Shown: positions 52,450 to 61,603 of the stretch, piece after piece | How positions within the stretch are numbered: the stretch's first letter is position 1 | How the letters are laid out: every line of letters starts with the position of its first letter | Origin: Paludibacteraceae bacterium | GTDB taxonomy: Bacteria; Bacteroidota; Bacteroidia; Bacteroidales; Paludibacteraceae | Length of the DNA stretch: 64,000 nt | Reading direction: 5' to 3' | Assembly: GCA_024692565.1 (NCBI GenBank) | Contig: JAILMN010000010.1 | Span: 124,001-188,000 of the forward strand | Made by a program: the position numbers and the translations under genes | The notes under the pieces: model-generated | Told to the model about the DNA's origin: nothing | What the model saw: only the letters and a program-made list of their open reading frames with translations | Database searches by the model: none

Positions 52450-54048
52450 ATGCAAGTTGAGTTTGTTTTATTGATTCTGTCGCTGCTGTTTTTCATCAGT
52501 ATTTTTGCGGATAAGATAGGGTACAAATACGGTGTTCCGGCGCTGCTTCTTTTCCTGGCGGTCGGAATGATTTTCGGTCACCACGGTCTGGGTGCTTTCT
52601 TCGACCATTCGGGTATTGAGATCGAGACCAGTACGGCGCAAGCGATCGGTACGGTAGCGATGTGTATCATCCTGTTCACCGGTGGTTTGGAAACCAAACT
52701 CGGCGATATCAAATCGGTGTTAGCACCGGGTATCGCGTTGGCGACCGTAGGTGTGCTTGTCACGTGCGCGGTGACGGGCGTAATCATCTATTTCCTTTTC
52801 GGTTGGATCAACGCCGTAGCGAGTGTATCAATCTGGATGGCGCTACTGATGGCGGCGACGATGTCGAGTACCGACAGCGCGAGTGTGTTCTCCGTACTGC
52901 GCACCAACGGCATCGGTCTGAAGCATGACCTGAAGCCGCTGCTCGAGTTGGAGTCGGGAGCCAATGACCCGATGGCGTATGTGCTGACAACAACACTCAT
53001 CGGCGTGGTGCTGGCAGAGCAAGACAACGTAGAGACGCTGCCGATCATCCAGACCGTAGTCATCCAACTCGTCATGGGTACGGTCATCGGTCTGGCGTTC
53101 GGCGAAGGCTTAGTGCAACTGATGCGTCGCGTCAAATTGGGCAACGAAGCGCTGTATCCGATCATGGTGCTGACGGCATGTATCTTCATCTTCGCCATCA
53201 CTTATTATCTGCAAGGCAACACGTACCTCGCCGTCTATGTAGGCGGCTTGGTGATCGGCAACAATAAGTTCACCCGCAAGCGTCAGACGCGGTCCTTCTT
53301 CAGCGGCCTGACCTGGCTCAGCCAATTGGTGATGTTCCTTATGTTGGGTCTGATGGTCAAGCCCATAGACCTGCTTAATTACCGCGTGTGGTTGCCCTGT
53401 CTGATCATCAGTATTGTGATGATCGGTATCTCGCGTCCGCTGGCCGTTTGGCTCTGTATGCTGCCGTTCAAACGCTATCACTCGCGCGACAAGGCGATGC
53501 TCAGTTGGGTGGGGTTGAAAGGTGCAGTACCCATTATCTTCGCCATCATGTGTAAGTCGCAAGGTGTGCCGAATGCCGACCTGCTCTTTAATGTGGTCTT
53601 CCTCTGTACATTGGTGTCGCTGCTGACACAAGGCACGACGCTGACACCGGTAGCGAAGAAACTGAAACTGGATACCAAACCCGAAGAAGAGCGTTCGCTC
53701 GAGCATTTTGACTTGGACCTGCCGGATGAGATTCAGTCGTCCGCACGCGAGGTGGAAGTAGATGCACGGATCTTAACCAACGGCAACACCTTGAGTCAAC
53801 TCAATATCCCGCCGCGTACGCTGGTCATCATGGTGCGCCGCGGCGAAGATTTCTTTGTCCCTACAGGCTCAAGCACCCTCGAGTTGGGCGATCAACTGTT
53901 AGTTATCTCCGATAAAGATGCTGAGGCTACCTACAAACAGATGACCAATGAAGCGGAGGAAGAAGCCCTTTGGCGCGCGGAGATGAAACAGAAAGCGCGC
54001 GAACGCTTCGAGCGCGCTACGCGTTGGATGAAATGGAAGAAGAGTTAA
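52450..54048 (+). CDS. K+/H+ antiporter, CPA1 type with TrkA-C domain (NhaP2/CvrA-like)
   Basis: The 532 aa protein has about 12-13 membrane helices. It has the CPA-type ion-binding motif LELESGANDPMAYVL (about residues 160-175) and GVKGAVPIIFA-like helix WVGLKGAVPIIFAI. After about residue 400 a cytoplasmic RCK_C/TrkA-C regulatory domain follows (LNIPPRTLVIMVRRGEDFFVPTGSSTLELGDQLLVI). This layout is that of NhaP2/CvrA antiporters, which exchange K+ (or Na+) for H+. Ion specificity cannot be read directly. Confidence 0.85.
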   Translation: MQVEFVLLILSLLFFISIFADKIGYKYGVPALLLFLAVGMIFGHHGLGAFFDHSGIEIETSTAQAIGTVAMCIILFTGGLETKLGDIKSVLAPGIALATVGVLVTCAVTGVIIYFLFGWINAVASVSIWMALLMAATMSSTDSASVFSVLRTNGIGLKHDLKPLLELESGANDPMAYVLTTTLIGVVLAEQDNVETLPIIQTVVIQLVMGTVIGLAFGEGLVQLMRRVKLGNEALYPIMVLTACIFIFAITYYLQGNTYLAVYVGGLVIGNNKFTRKRQTRSFFSGLTWLSQLVMFLMLGLMVKPIDLLNYRVWLPCLIISIVMIGISRPLAVWLCMLPFKRYHSRDKAMLSWVGLKGAVPIIFAIMCKSQGVPNADLLFNVVFLCTLVSLLTQGTTLTPVAKKLKLDTKPEEERSLEHFDLDLPDEIQSSAREVEVDARILTNGNTLSQLNIPPRTLVIMVRRGEDFFVPTGSSTLELGDQLLVISDKDAEATYKQMTNEAEEEALWRAEMKQKARERFERATRWMKWKKS

Positions 54049-54093
54049 TAGTTAATAGGTAATAGTTAATAGATAATAGATAAAAAACAATAT

Positions 54094-55638
54094 ATGGCAA
54101 AAACAACCGTATTCTTGACCGGTGCAACCGGTACGATGGGCTACGCAGGCATGATGGAGATCCTGCGCTATCCGAAAAAGTACACGCTGCGTATTCTGGC
54201 GCGGCCGAGTAAGAAAAACAAAGAACTGCTGACGCCGCTGTTGGCGGAGCACAAAGCGCTGCACGTCATATGGGGTGACCTGACCAAATACGAGGATGTG
54301 CTGCGCGGTGTGTCCGGTGCAGACATCGTGCTGCACGTAGGCGGTATGGTGTCGCCGCAAGCGGACTATCGTCCGAAAGCGACGCTACGCACCAATATCA
54401 CCGCAGCAGAGAATATCACCAAAGCCGTGTTGGCGCAACCCGCTGACAAGCAACCCAAAGTGGTGTATATCGGTTCGGTAGCTCAGATGGGCGACCGCCG
54501 CGAACCGCTTCATTGGGGTCGCGCAGGTGACCCGATCTGCGTCTCGGCATACGACCACTACGGTCTGACCAAAGCGCAAGCGGAACGTATCATCACCGAC
54601 TCGGGCATCAAGACCTGGGCATCGTTGCGTCAATCGGGTATCCTCTATCCGTCTATTCTCAAGAACTACGACCCGATCATGTTCCATGTGCCCATCCGCG
54701 GCGTATTGGAGTGGGCTACGGTCGAAGACAGCGGACGTCTGCTGGAGCGCGTATGCCGTCCTGACGTGCCGGAAGAGTTCTGGAAGAACTACTATAACAT
54801 CGGTTCGGGTGCTGAGTACCGCCTGTCGAACTATGAGTTCGAATGCCTCATCTTGGATGCCATCGGTTGTCCCAAACCCGAGCAGATATTCAATGCCAAC
54901 TGGTTCACCACCCGCAATTTCCACGGCATGTGGTACATCGACGGTGACCGCTTGGAAGAACTGCTGCATTTCCGTGCGAACGTGCCGGTGAAGGAGTATT
55001 TCGCGAAGATGGCTTCGGCGCCGTCGCTGCCGTTAGGACTCAAGTTTGCTGCCAAAACACGTATCGCGAAGTTGTTCCCGCACTGCGTGAAGATCGCTAT
55101 GTGGGTAATGGCAAACAGCAAGGAGCACGGCACACAATGGTGGATCAAGAACAACAAACAGCAGCGCATCAACGCGTACTACGGCAGCCTCGAGGCATAC
55201 AAAGCTATCCCCGATTGGAAGCATTTCGACGTGAGTCATAACAGCGAAACGCCGGTACTGCTCGACCACGGTTACGATGAGCAGAAACCGAAAGCAGAGT
55301 TCACGTTAGAGGACATGCAGAAAGCTGCGGCTTTCCGTGGCGGTAAATGCCTGAGCAAGAAGATGAAGAAAGGCGATTGGGACACCCAACTCGAATGGGA
55401 AGATGCAGAGGGACGTAAGTTCAAAGCATCGCCGCGTCTGATCTTGCTCGGCGGTCACTGGAGTCCGTTCGATATGCCGTACCCCTATGCGCACGAGCCC
55501 AAAGAAAAACAAGTTCCTTGGCATTGGGACCGCGTAGCGAAGAAGAATCCGTTCTTTGCACAACTATGGGCACCGCTGCATGATGCCAACGAAGATAATA
55601 TCTACGGACCCGAAGTATTCGAAGGCTGGGAACGGTAA
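54094..55638 (+). CDS. NAD-dependent epimerase/dehydratase (extended SDR) family protein
   Basis: The 514 aa protein begins with the dinucleotide motif LTGATGTMGYAGM (residues 8-20). The catalytic YxxxK is in YDHYGLTKAQAE (about residue 153-160) and the preceding Ser is in IGSVAQMGD. It is longer than usual SDRs (about 320 aa). The extra C-terminal ~180 residues (TPVLLDHGYDEQKPKAEFTLEDM, RLILLGGHWSPFDMPYPYAHEP) are not recognised. The substrate is unknown. The stop codon overlaps the helicase start (TAATG). Confidence 0.8.
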   Translation: MAKTTVFLTGATGTMGYAGMMEILRYPKKYTLRILARPSKKNKELLTPLLAEHKALHVIWGDLTKYEDVLRGVSGADIVLHVGGMVSPQADYRPKATLRTNITAAENITKAVLAQPADKQPKVVYIGSVAQMGDRREPLHWGRAGDPICVSAYDHYGLTKAQAERIITDSGIKTWASLRQSGILYPSILKNYDPIMFHVPIRGVLEWATVEDSGRLLERVCRPDVPEEFWKNYYNIGSGAEYRLSNYEFECLILDAIGCPKPEQIFNANWFTTRNFHGMWYIDGDRLEELLHFRANVPVKEYFAKMASAPSLPLGLKFAAKTRIAKLFPHCVKIAMWVMANSKEHGTQWWIKNNKQQRINAYYGSLEAYKAIPDWKHFDVSHNSETPVLLDHGYDEQKPKAEFTLEDMQKAAAFRGGKCLSKKMKKGDWDTQLEWEDAEGRKFKASPRLILLGGHWSPFDMPYPYAHEPKEKQVPWHWDRVAKKNPFFAQLWAPLHDANEDNIYGPEVFEGWER

Positions 55639-56921
55639 TGTATTTCGACGAATTAGCTTTATCGGACGAGGTGTTGGATGCATTGTGGGACATGCATTTC
55701 GATGAGTGTACCCCGGTGCAGGAGCAGACGATACCGGTGATCCTCGATCGCCGCGATGTGATCTCGTGTGCGCAGACAGGTACCGGCAAGACGGCTGCCT
55801 ACATATTGCCGTTGCTCACCAACTTGGCGTACGACGACCACGACCCCGATAAGCTGAACGCCATCATCATGGCGCCGACACGCGAGTTGGCGCAACAGAT
55901 AGACCAACAGATGGAAGGGTTCGGGTTCTATGTCCCGTTCTCTTCCGTCGCCATCTACGGCGGTAAGGATAACGGCGCGTGGGGCAACCAAGTCTCGGGT
56001 TTGCAGAAAGGTGCGGACATCGTCATCGCTACACCCGGACGACTCCTCGCGCAGATGAATATATACGATGTCGATTTCTCCGGCGTGAAGTACTTCATCC
56101 TCGATGAAGCCGACCGCATGCTCGATATGGGCTTTTACGACGATATCATGACTATCGTGCGGAAACTGCCCAAAGACCGCCAGACCATCATGTTCTCCGC
56201 TACGATGCCGCCGAAGATACGGCAGATGGCAAAAGCCATCATGCATGATCCCGTCGAAGTGCAGATAGCCGTTTCCCGTCCGCCGGAGACCATCCATCAG
56301 ATGTGCGCACAGCTCTTCGAGGCGCAGAAACCCGGTTTTGTGCAAATGGCGCTTCAGGGACGCAACCTCAAGAAAGTGATTATCTTCGCCGGAAAGAAAC
56401 AGCGCGTCAAGGACCTCACGCGCACGCTGCGTATGTTAAAAATTGACGCGCGCGCGATGCATAGCGACCTTGAGCAGAGCGAACGCGACCAGGTGATGCT
56501 CGATTTCCGGAACAGTAAGATCGATGTGCTGGTAGCGACAGACGTCGTTTCCCGCGGCATTGATGTGACCGATGTGCCGCTTGTTATCAATTACGACGTA
56601 CCGCATGATCCCGAAGACTATGTGCATCGCATCGGTCGTACCGCACGTGCGGAGAACAGCGGCGAAGCGATTACACTGGTCGCACCCGAAGATGCACGAT
56701 ATTGGTCGCGCATTCAGCAATTTCTGAAAAAAGAGATTGAAAAAGTACCCCTGCCGGAAGCCTTGGGCGAAGCTCCTAAAGATGACGTATACGCCACTCG
56801 TTCGGGTAGAGGTTGTTCTGGTGGTTTCCGACATTCTTCGCGAAACCGAGGGGCACACCCTCATAAGTCACGAGGACGAGGCCAAGGGGCACATCGCTCA
56901 GGTTCAAAGCCTCGGCCCTAA
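55638..56921 (+). CDS. DEAD-box RNA helicase with overlapping basic tail
   Basis: The 427 aa protein has the full DEAD motif set: Q motif CTPVQEQTIPV, motif I AQTGTGKT (about 46), PTRELAQQ, TPGR, DEAD in LDEADRMLDMG, SAT, DVVSRGID and HRIGRTAR. It is of RhlE-like size. The last ~49 residues (SGRGCSGGFRHSSRN...KSRGRGQG) form an Arg/Gly-rich tail encoded on the strand opposite the end of the methyltransferase gene (56776-56921). Tails of this kind aid RNA binding, but here it may be an accidental run-through of an ancestral stop. Confidence 0.93.
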   Translation: MYFDELALSDEVLDALWDMHFDECTPVQEQTIPVILDRRDVISCAQTGTGKTAAYILPLLTNLAYDDHDPDKLNAIIMAPTRELAQQIDQQMEGFGFYVPFSSVAIYGGKDNGAWGNQVSGLQKGADIVIATPGRLLAQMNIYDVDFSGVKYFILDEADRMLDMGFYDDIMTIVRKLPKDRQTIMFSATMPPKIRQMAKAIMHDPVEVQIAVSRPPETIHQMCAQLFEAQKPGFVQMALQGRNLKKVIIFAGKKQRVKDLTRTLRMLKIDARAMHSDLEQSERDQVMLDFRNSKIDVLVATDVVSRGIDVTDVPLVINYDVPHDPEDYVHRIGRTARAENSGEAITLVAPEDARYWSRIQQFLKKEIEKVPLPEALGEAPKDDVYATRSGRGCSGGFRHSSRNRGAHPHKSRGRGQGAHRSGSKPRP

Positions 56922-58116
56922 GATACGCCAGCGCTTGCTCGCGCGTCAGCGCAATATTCGGAAAGGCTTCCTTTCGGAGATCTTTCAGCATACTCAGACT
57001 ATGCTGCGGAGCGATACCCTTACCGCGCTCTTCACCCAAGCCGAAACCTGTAGAGATACAGGTCAGTTGGGTCGAGAACCAATCGATGATTTCCTTGTAT
57101 TTGAGCGGGTAGGCGGTAGCAAAACGATCGGCATAACGAATCGCCCAATCGTCCGGATGTTGCAGCCATGAGCGCATCACCGGCAGATACTCCGGATGCG
57201 GCATAGCCTTCGCCTCTTTGACCTTGATCTTCACAGGATTAAGCGCTTCGTCTTCGTTCTTACGCAGCGCACAGATATAGAATCCTTCGCCTTTGGTCTT
57301 ATGCGGATAGAAATGATAGCCCAGCGTGCCTTCCACAATTCCCCACGACGGGTCATAGTCAATTGGCAGCACTTCGGCTCCTAAGCTCTCGGCAATCCAC
57401 TCAACGTTCTTCTCGTTCTCCTCGGCGTTGAAGGTACAAGTAGAATAAATCAGCACACCACCGGGCTTGAGCGCATCCCATACGTCCATGAGGATCGAGC
57501 GCTGACGTTCCGCACATTGCTTAACCGCTTTGAGACTCCACTCGCTGCGCGCCTGCTCGTCCTTGCGGAACATACCTTCACCCGAACACGGGGCATCCAC
57601 CACCAGACAATCGAACAGATGACGGCATTTCTCGCCGTATTCGGCGGCACTGTTATGCGTTACCACCGTGTTCCCGTTGCCCCACTTCTGGATATTCTCG
57701 CTCAACACAAACACGCGCTGACGCACCACTTCGTTACTCAGCAGCAAGCCGTCATGACCAAGATACTCACTGATCAGCGTCGATTTGCCTCCCGGCGCAG
57801 CACACAGATCCAGCACCAAGGACGACGGGTCAACATATTGCTCCAGCACCTGCTGAAGGAACATCGAACTCGCCTCCTGCACATAATAACAACCGGCGTG
57901 GAACAACGGATCCAATGTGAACTGCGGACGCTCGCTCAGATAATAGCCGTCTATATGCCACGGCACTTCGTCCGTATCGCAATCAAACGTCAGCACGTCC
58001 AACTTCGTATTCAGACGTATTGACGTCACAGGCTCCGTTTCCAGCGCCCGTAACAGCAGCTCCGCCTCGTTGCCCAACTGCTGACGGATACTCTCTATGA
58101 ACTCTACCGGTAGCAT
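56776..58116 (-). CDS. NOL1/NOP2/Sun-family rRNA cytosine-C5 methyltransferase (RsmF-like)
   Basis: The 446 aa protein methylates cytosines in rRNA using S-adenosylmethionine. It has DLCAAPGGKSTL (SAM motif I, about residue 110), the first catalytic-loop DAPCSGEGMFRK with the conserved PCS cysteine, and YSTCTFNAEENE with the nucleophilic cysteine. The C-terminal PUA-like part ends in LGLVLVTYEGVPLGFAKNVGNHQNNLYPNEWRI, a conserved ending, so this strand is the real coding strand of the overlap with the helicase. Target specificity is inferred only at family level. Confidence 0.92.
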   Translation of the reverse strand: MLPVEFIESIRQQLGNEAELLLRALETEPVTSIRLNTKLDVLTFDCDTDEVPWHIDGYYLSERPQFTLDPLFHAGCYYVQEASSMFLQQVLEQYVDPSSLVLDLCAAPGGKSTLISEYLGHDGLLLSNEVVRQRVFVLSENIQKWGNGNTVVTHNSAAEYGEKCRHLFDCLVVDAPCSGEGMFRKDEQARSEWSLKAVKQCAERQRSILMDVWDALKPGGVLIYSTCTFNAEENEKNVEWIAESLGAEVLPIDYDPSWGIVEGTLGYHFYPHKTKGEGFYICALRKNEDEALNPVKIKVKEAKAMPHPEYLPVMRSWLQHPDDWAIRYADRFATAYPLKYKEIIDWFSTQLTCISTGFGLGEERGKGIAPQHSLSMLKDLRKEAFPNIALTREQALAYLRAEALNLSDVPLGLVLVTYEGVPLGFAKNVGNHQNNLYPNEWRIRHL

Positions 58117-58172
58117 AAATCGGCTGCAAAATTACTGCTTTTTTTCGATATATGCAAATATTTCCGTTCTTT

Positions 58173-58204
58173 TTTGCATATGTGAAAAATTTTTACTACT
58201 TTTG
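58173..58204 (+). promoter_or_regulatory. Promoter of the comF gene
   Basis: TTTG-N20-TACTTTTG is exact. The -7 box ends only 4 bp before the GTG start codon, so the message should be leaderless or nearly so. Confidence 0.8.
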
Positions 58205-58208
58205 CGGC

Positions 58209-58895
58209 GTGAAAGGATTTCTACTCAGTTTGTTTTTCCCGCGTACGTGCCCTATGTGCGGTGCGTACGCCGGCGAACATGCGTTGCGCGGGCAAATCTG
58301 CAGCGCGTGCGACCGCTCGTTGCCGCGTACCGAGCAAGCCGAACTGAGACAAAACATCACAGAGATGACGCTGCGGGACATCAGACGCCTTGACCGCGCC
58401 GCGGCGTTCCTTTTCTATGAGAAAAATCATCCCGTTCAGCAACTGATTCATAAGATGAAATATGCCGACCAACCGATGATCGGTTATTACCTCGGTCGGC
58501 AAGCGGCACTGGAATTTCAGTACGCCGAGTTCTTTGAGGGGATTGACCTTATTATCCCTATGCCCCTGCACCCGCGGCGCATGCGCGAACGCGGCTACAA
58601 CCAATCGGAGTACATCGCCCGAGGGATCAGTGAGGTTACCGGTATTCCTCTTGATTTGACGCACGTCACGCGTGTACGTAACACACCCAAACAGGCGCTG
58701 CAGGAAGGCGCAGAACGCACCACGAACGTCAAAGAAGCATTTGCCGTCAATCATCCCGAGCAACTCTATCACAAACATATCCTGATCGTGGACGATCTGG
58801 TTACAACCGGCGAGACAATGAAAGCCTGCATCAGTGCCATGCGCTACGTCCGCGACGCCAAATTCAGCGTCTTTGCTCTCTGCAAAGCACGATAA
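58209..58895 (+). CDS. comF: ComF family phosphoribosyltransferase-like protein
   Basis: I start it at GTG 58209 (V/MKGFLLSLFFPRTCPMCG) because the ORF track's ATG 58152 lies upstream of the promoter. The 228 aa product has an N-terminal zinc-finger-like pair (CPMCG, CSACD) and the PRTase motif ILIVDDLVTTGETMKAC (about residue 194). Family members take part in DNA uptake or in DNA recombination-linked processes; the reaction is not settled. The spacing to the promoter implies a leaderless mRNA. Confidence 0.85.
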   Translation: MKGFLLSLFFPRTCPMCGAYAGEHALRGQICSACDRSLPRTEQAELRQNITEMTLRDIRRLDRAAAFLFYEKNHPVQQLIHKMKYADQPMIGYYLGRQAALEFQYAEFFEGIDLIIPMPLHPRRMRERGYNQSEYIARGISEVTGIPLDLTHVTRVRNTPKQALQEGAERTTNVKEAFAVNHPEQLYHKHILIVDDLVTTGETMKACISAMRYVRDAKFSVFALCKAR

Positions 58896-58918
58896 CACGA
58901 TTTTTTTTTCGCAAACGC

Positions 58919-58962
58919 TTGCATATATCAAAAAAAAGTAGTACTTTTGCAGCCGCAAAAGT
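58919..58962 (+). promoter_or_regulatory. Promoter of the glgB operon with palindromic -7 region
   Basis: TTG-N20-TACTTTTG is followed by the palindrome ACTTTTGC-AGCC-GCAAAAGT (58943-58962), 51 bp before the glgB start. Confidence 0.85.
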
Positions 58963-59012
58963 GCTGACGCACCTTATCCTTATCGCAAATAAACTGAAAA
59001 ACACATACAACT

Positions 59013-61082
59013 ATGGCAACAAAGAAAGTGGAAAGTCCCAAACATCTGAAAATCGTTGAGCGTGACCCGTACCTGCAGCCGTACGAAGGTGCGCTGCAAG
59101 CACGCGCCGACTACGCTCGTAACAAAGAAGCCGAACTGACCGGCGGCAAACCCCTGTCTGAATGGGCTTCGGGCTACCTGTATTTCGGTCTGCACCACAC
59201 CAAAAACGGATGGGTGCTCCGCGAATGGGCACCGAACGCAACCGCCATCTACATCAAAGGCGATTTCAACAACTGGAGCAAGGACGAGGCCTATCGTCTG
59301 CAGCCCGTCGGCAACGGCGTATGGGAAGCCAAACTGCCGGAGAACGCGATACAGCACGGCCAGATGTACAAACTGCTCGTTGAATGGAACGGCGGCTACG
59401 GCGAGCGCATCCCGTCCTATGTGCGTCGCGTAGTGCAGGACGACCAGACCAAGATCTTCTCCGCGCAAGTATGGGACGAACCTGAGTTCCAATGGAAGAA
59501 CCGCGGCAAGAAACTCAAAGACAAAGGCGGACTCTATATCTACGAATGCCATATCGGTATGTCCTCGTCCGAGGAGAAAGTGAACTCGTACGAAGAGTTC
59601 CGTCGCGATGTGCTGCCGCGTATCGACAAACTCGGCTATAACTGCGTGCAGATCATGGCTATCCAGGAGCACCCGTACTACGGCTCCTTCGGCTACCATG
59701 TATCCAATTTCTTCGCAGCCAGCAGCCGTTTCGGTACTCCCAACGAACTGAAAGCCCTCATCGACGACGCGCACGGACGCGGCATGCATGTCATCATGGA
59801 CCTTGTGCACAGTCACGCGGTAAAGAACGAGCTCGAAGGCCTCGGTAATTTCGACGGCACGCCGTATCAGTATTTCCATGACGGCGCACGCCGTGAGCAC
59901 CCGGCTTGGGACAGCCTCTGCTTCAACTACGGCAAGAACGAAGTGCTGCATTTCCTGCTCTCCAACTGCAAATTCTGGATTGACGAATATGACTTCGACG
60001 GCTTCCGCTTCGACGGTGTGACATCCATGATCTACCGCAGTCACGGTCTGGGCGAAGACTTCAACGGTTACCCCTCTTATTTCAACGGCAACGAAGACGG
60101 CGACGCCCTGATGTACCTGACGCTGGCGAACAAAGTGATCCATGAGGTCAAACCCGAAGCCATCACCATCGCCGAAGAGATGTCCGGTATGCCGGGTCTG
60201 GCTGCGTCCATCGAAGATGGCGGCGTAGGCTTCGACTATCGCTTGGCGATGGGTATCCCCGATTTCTGGATCAAGTATATCAAAGAGGTCAAAGACGAAG
60301 ACTGGAAAGCGGGTCACATCCTCTATGAGATGACCAACCGCCGCGAGGACGAGAAAACCATCTCCTATGCCGAGAGTCACGACCAGGCACTCGTGGGCGA
60401 CAAGACCATCATCTTCCGTCTCGTCGATGCCGATATGTACTGGCATTTTGAGCACGGTCACTCAACCTATATGGTTGACCGCGGCATCGCCCTGCATAAG
60501 ATGATTCGTCTCGTGACGGCATCTACCATCAACGGCGGTTACCTCACCTTCATGGGTAATGAGTTTGGTCACCCCGAATGGATTGATTTCCCGCGTGAGG
60601 GCAACGGTTGGAGCTATAAATATGCCCGTCGACAGTGGGACCTCGTGGATAACCCCAACTATTTCTTCGCCGACCTCAACCGCTTCGACGCTGCGATGAT
60701 TCACCTGCTCAAGCAGCATATCCTGACGCAGAACCCGACCGCTGAGGAGAAGAAATACAACGTCGGCAAACACCTGCCGTGGGTGATGAAGTGGTGGGAC
60801 AACGAAGGCGACCAGGTAGTCGCATACTCGCGCAACGACCTGCTCTTCATCTTCAACTGGAACGGCCAGAAATCGTTCACCGACTACGGCATGCTCGTGC
60901 CCGAAGGCAAATACAAAGTGGTGCTGAATACAGACGCCAAAGAGTTCGCAGGTTTCGGCCTCAGCGACGACAGCGTGGAGCATTTCACCGAACATGACAA
61001 CCTTTACGCCAAAGACGGCAAGGGTTGGCTCAAGATGTACCTCCCCGCACGCAGCGCAGTCGTGCTCCAAAAAATTGACTAA
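59013..61082 (+). CDS. glgB: 1,4-alpha-glucan branching enzyme
   Basis: The 689 aa GH13 enzyme makes alpha-1,6 branches in glycogen. An N-terminal CBM48 (VLREWAPNATAIYIKGDFNNW) is followed by the catalytic barrel: DLVHSHAVKNE, the nucleophile in GFRFDGVTSM (Asp at about 338), the acid/base Glu in IAEEMSG (about 393) and ESHDQALVGDKT with the third carboxylate. A C-terminal all-beta domain follows. The sequence is of the eukaryote-like GH13_8 type common in Bacteroidota. It is the first of four co-directed genes; one base separates it from the lipoprotein gene. Confidence 0.95.
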   Translation: MATKKVESPKHLKIVERDPYLQPYEGALQARADYARNKEAELTGGKPLSEWASGYLYFGLHHTKNGWVLREWAPNATAIYIKGDFNNWSKDEAYRLQPVGNGVWEAKLPENAIQHGQMYKLLVEWNGGYGERIPSYVRRVVQDDQTKIFSAQVWDEPEFQWKNRGKKLKDKGGLYIYECHIGMSSSEEKVNSYEEFRRDVLPRIDKLGYNCVQIMAIQEHPYYGSFGYHVSNFFAASSRFGTPNELKALIDDAHGRGMHVIMDLVHSHAVKNELEGLGNFDGTPYQYFHDGARREHPAWDSLCFNYGKNEVLHFLLSNCKFWIDEYDFDGFRFDGVTSMIYRSHGLGEDFNGYPSYFNGNEDGDALMYLTLANKVIHEVKPEAITIAEEMSGMPGLAASIEDGGVGFDYRLAMGIPDFWIKYIKEVKDEDWKAGHILYEMTNRREDEKTISYAESHDQALVGDKTIIFRLVDADMYWHFEHGHSTYMVDRGIALHKMIRLVTASTINGGYLTFMGNEFGHPEWIDFPREGNGWSYKYARRQWDLVDNPNYFFADLNRFDAAMIHLLKQHILTQNPTAEEKKYNVGKHLPWVMKWWDNEGDQVVAYSRNDLLFIFNWNGQKSFTDYGMLVPEGKYKVVLNTDAKEFAGFGLSDDSVEHFTEHDNLYAKDGKGWLKMYLPARSAVVLQKID

Positions 61083-61083
61083 T

Positions 61084-61584
61084 ATGAGAAAAATCCTAAT
61101 TATTCTGGCAGCAGCCTTGATGATCGTCGGCTGTACCAAGAAACCCGCGCAACCTGCGGAAGAGCAGGCACCCGCGGAAGAGAATCTGTATATCAACTTC
61201 ACCGCCCTCACTCCTGAAGGCACCGAGTTGTCACTCAGTGACCTCATCGGCAAAACGGACTACGTGCTCGTTGATTTCTGGGCATCGTGGTGTGGTCCTT
61301 GCCGCCGTTTCATCCCTGTACTCAAAGAGATGTATGCCGGACAACCCGAAGGTCATTTTCAGATCTTCAGCTGCTCCGTGGACCAAGACCCCATAGCTTG
61401 GCAGGTAGCGCTCAACGAAGAGCAAATGCCCTGGCCGCAAGTACGCGAAGATGCGGAGCACCCCTGCTCCGATAAGTACGACGTGCAGTTCATCCCGCAC
61501 ACCGTGCTCATCGACAAAGAGGGACACATCCTTGGCGTCAACCTCGAAGAGCCCGACATCGAAGCTATCCTATTCGGAGAATAA
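61084..61584 (+). CDS. TlpA-like thioredoxin-fold lipoprotein
   Basis: I start it at ATG 61084 (MRKILIILAAALMIVGC); the ORF track start lies inside glgB. The 166 aa product has a lipobox IVGC, a short Pro/Glu-rich linker and a TlpA/ResA-type thioredoxin domain with FWASWCGPCRRFIP (about residue 70) and FIPHTVLIDKEG. It is a membrane-anchored periplasmic thiol-disulfide reductase of unknown partner. The link with glycogen genes is probably only positional. Confidence 0.9.
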   Translation: MRKILIILAAALMIVGCTKKPAQPAEEQAPAEENLYINFTALTPEGTELSLSDLIGKTDYVLVDFWASWCGPCRRFIPVLKEMYAGQPEGHFQIFSCSVDQDPIAWQVALNEEQMPWPQVREDAEHPCSDKYDVQFIPHTVLIDKEGHILGVNLEEPDIEAILFGE

Positions 61585-61603
61585 AATATAAAATATAAAA
61601 TAT

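Noticed and set aside
58980-60461. 493 aa minus-strand ORF opposite glgB
   Set aside because: It is an antisense shadow of a conserved enzyme gene with no promoter or recognisable motif.
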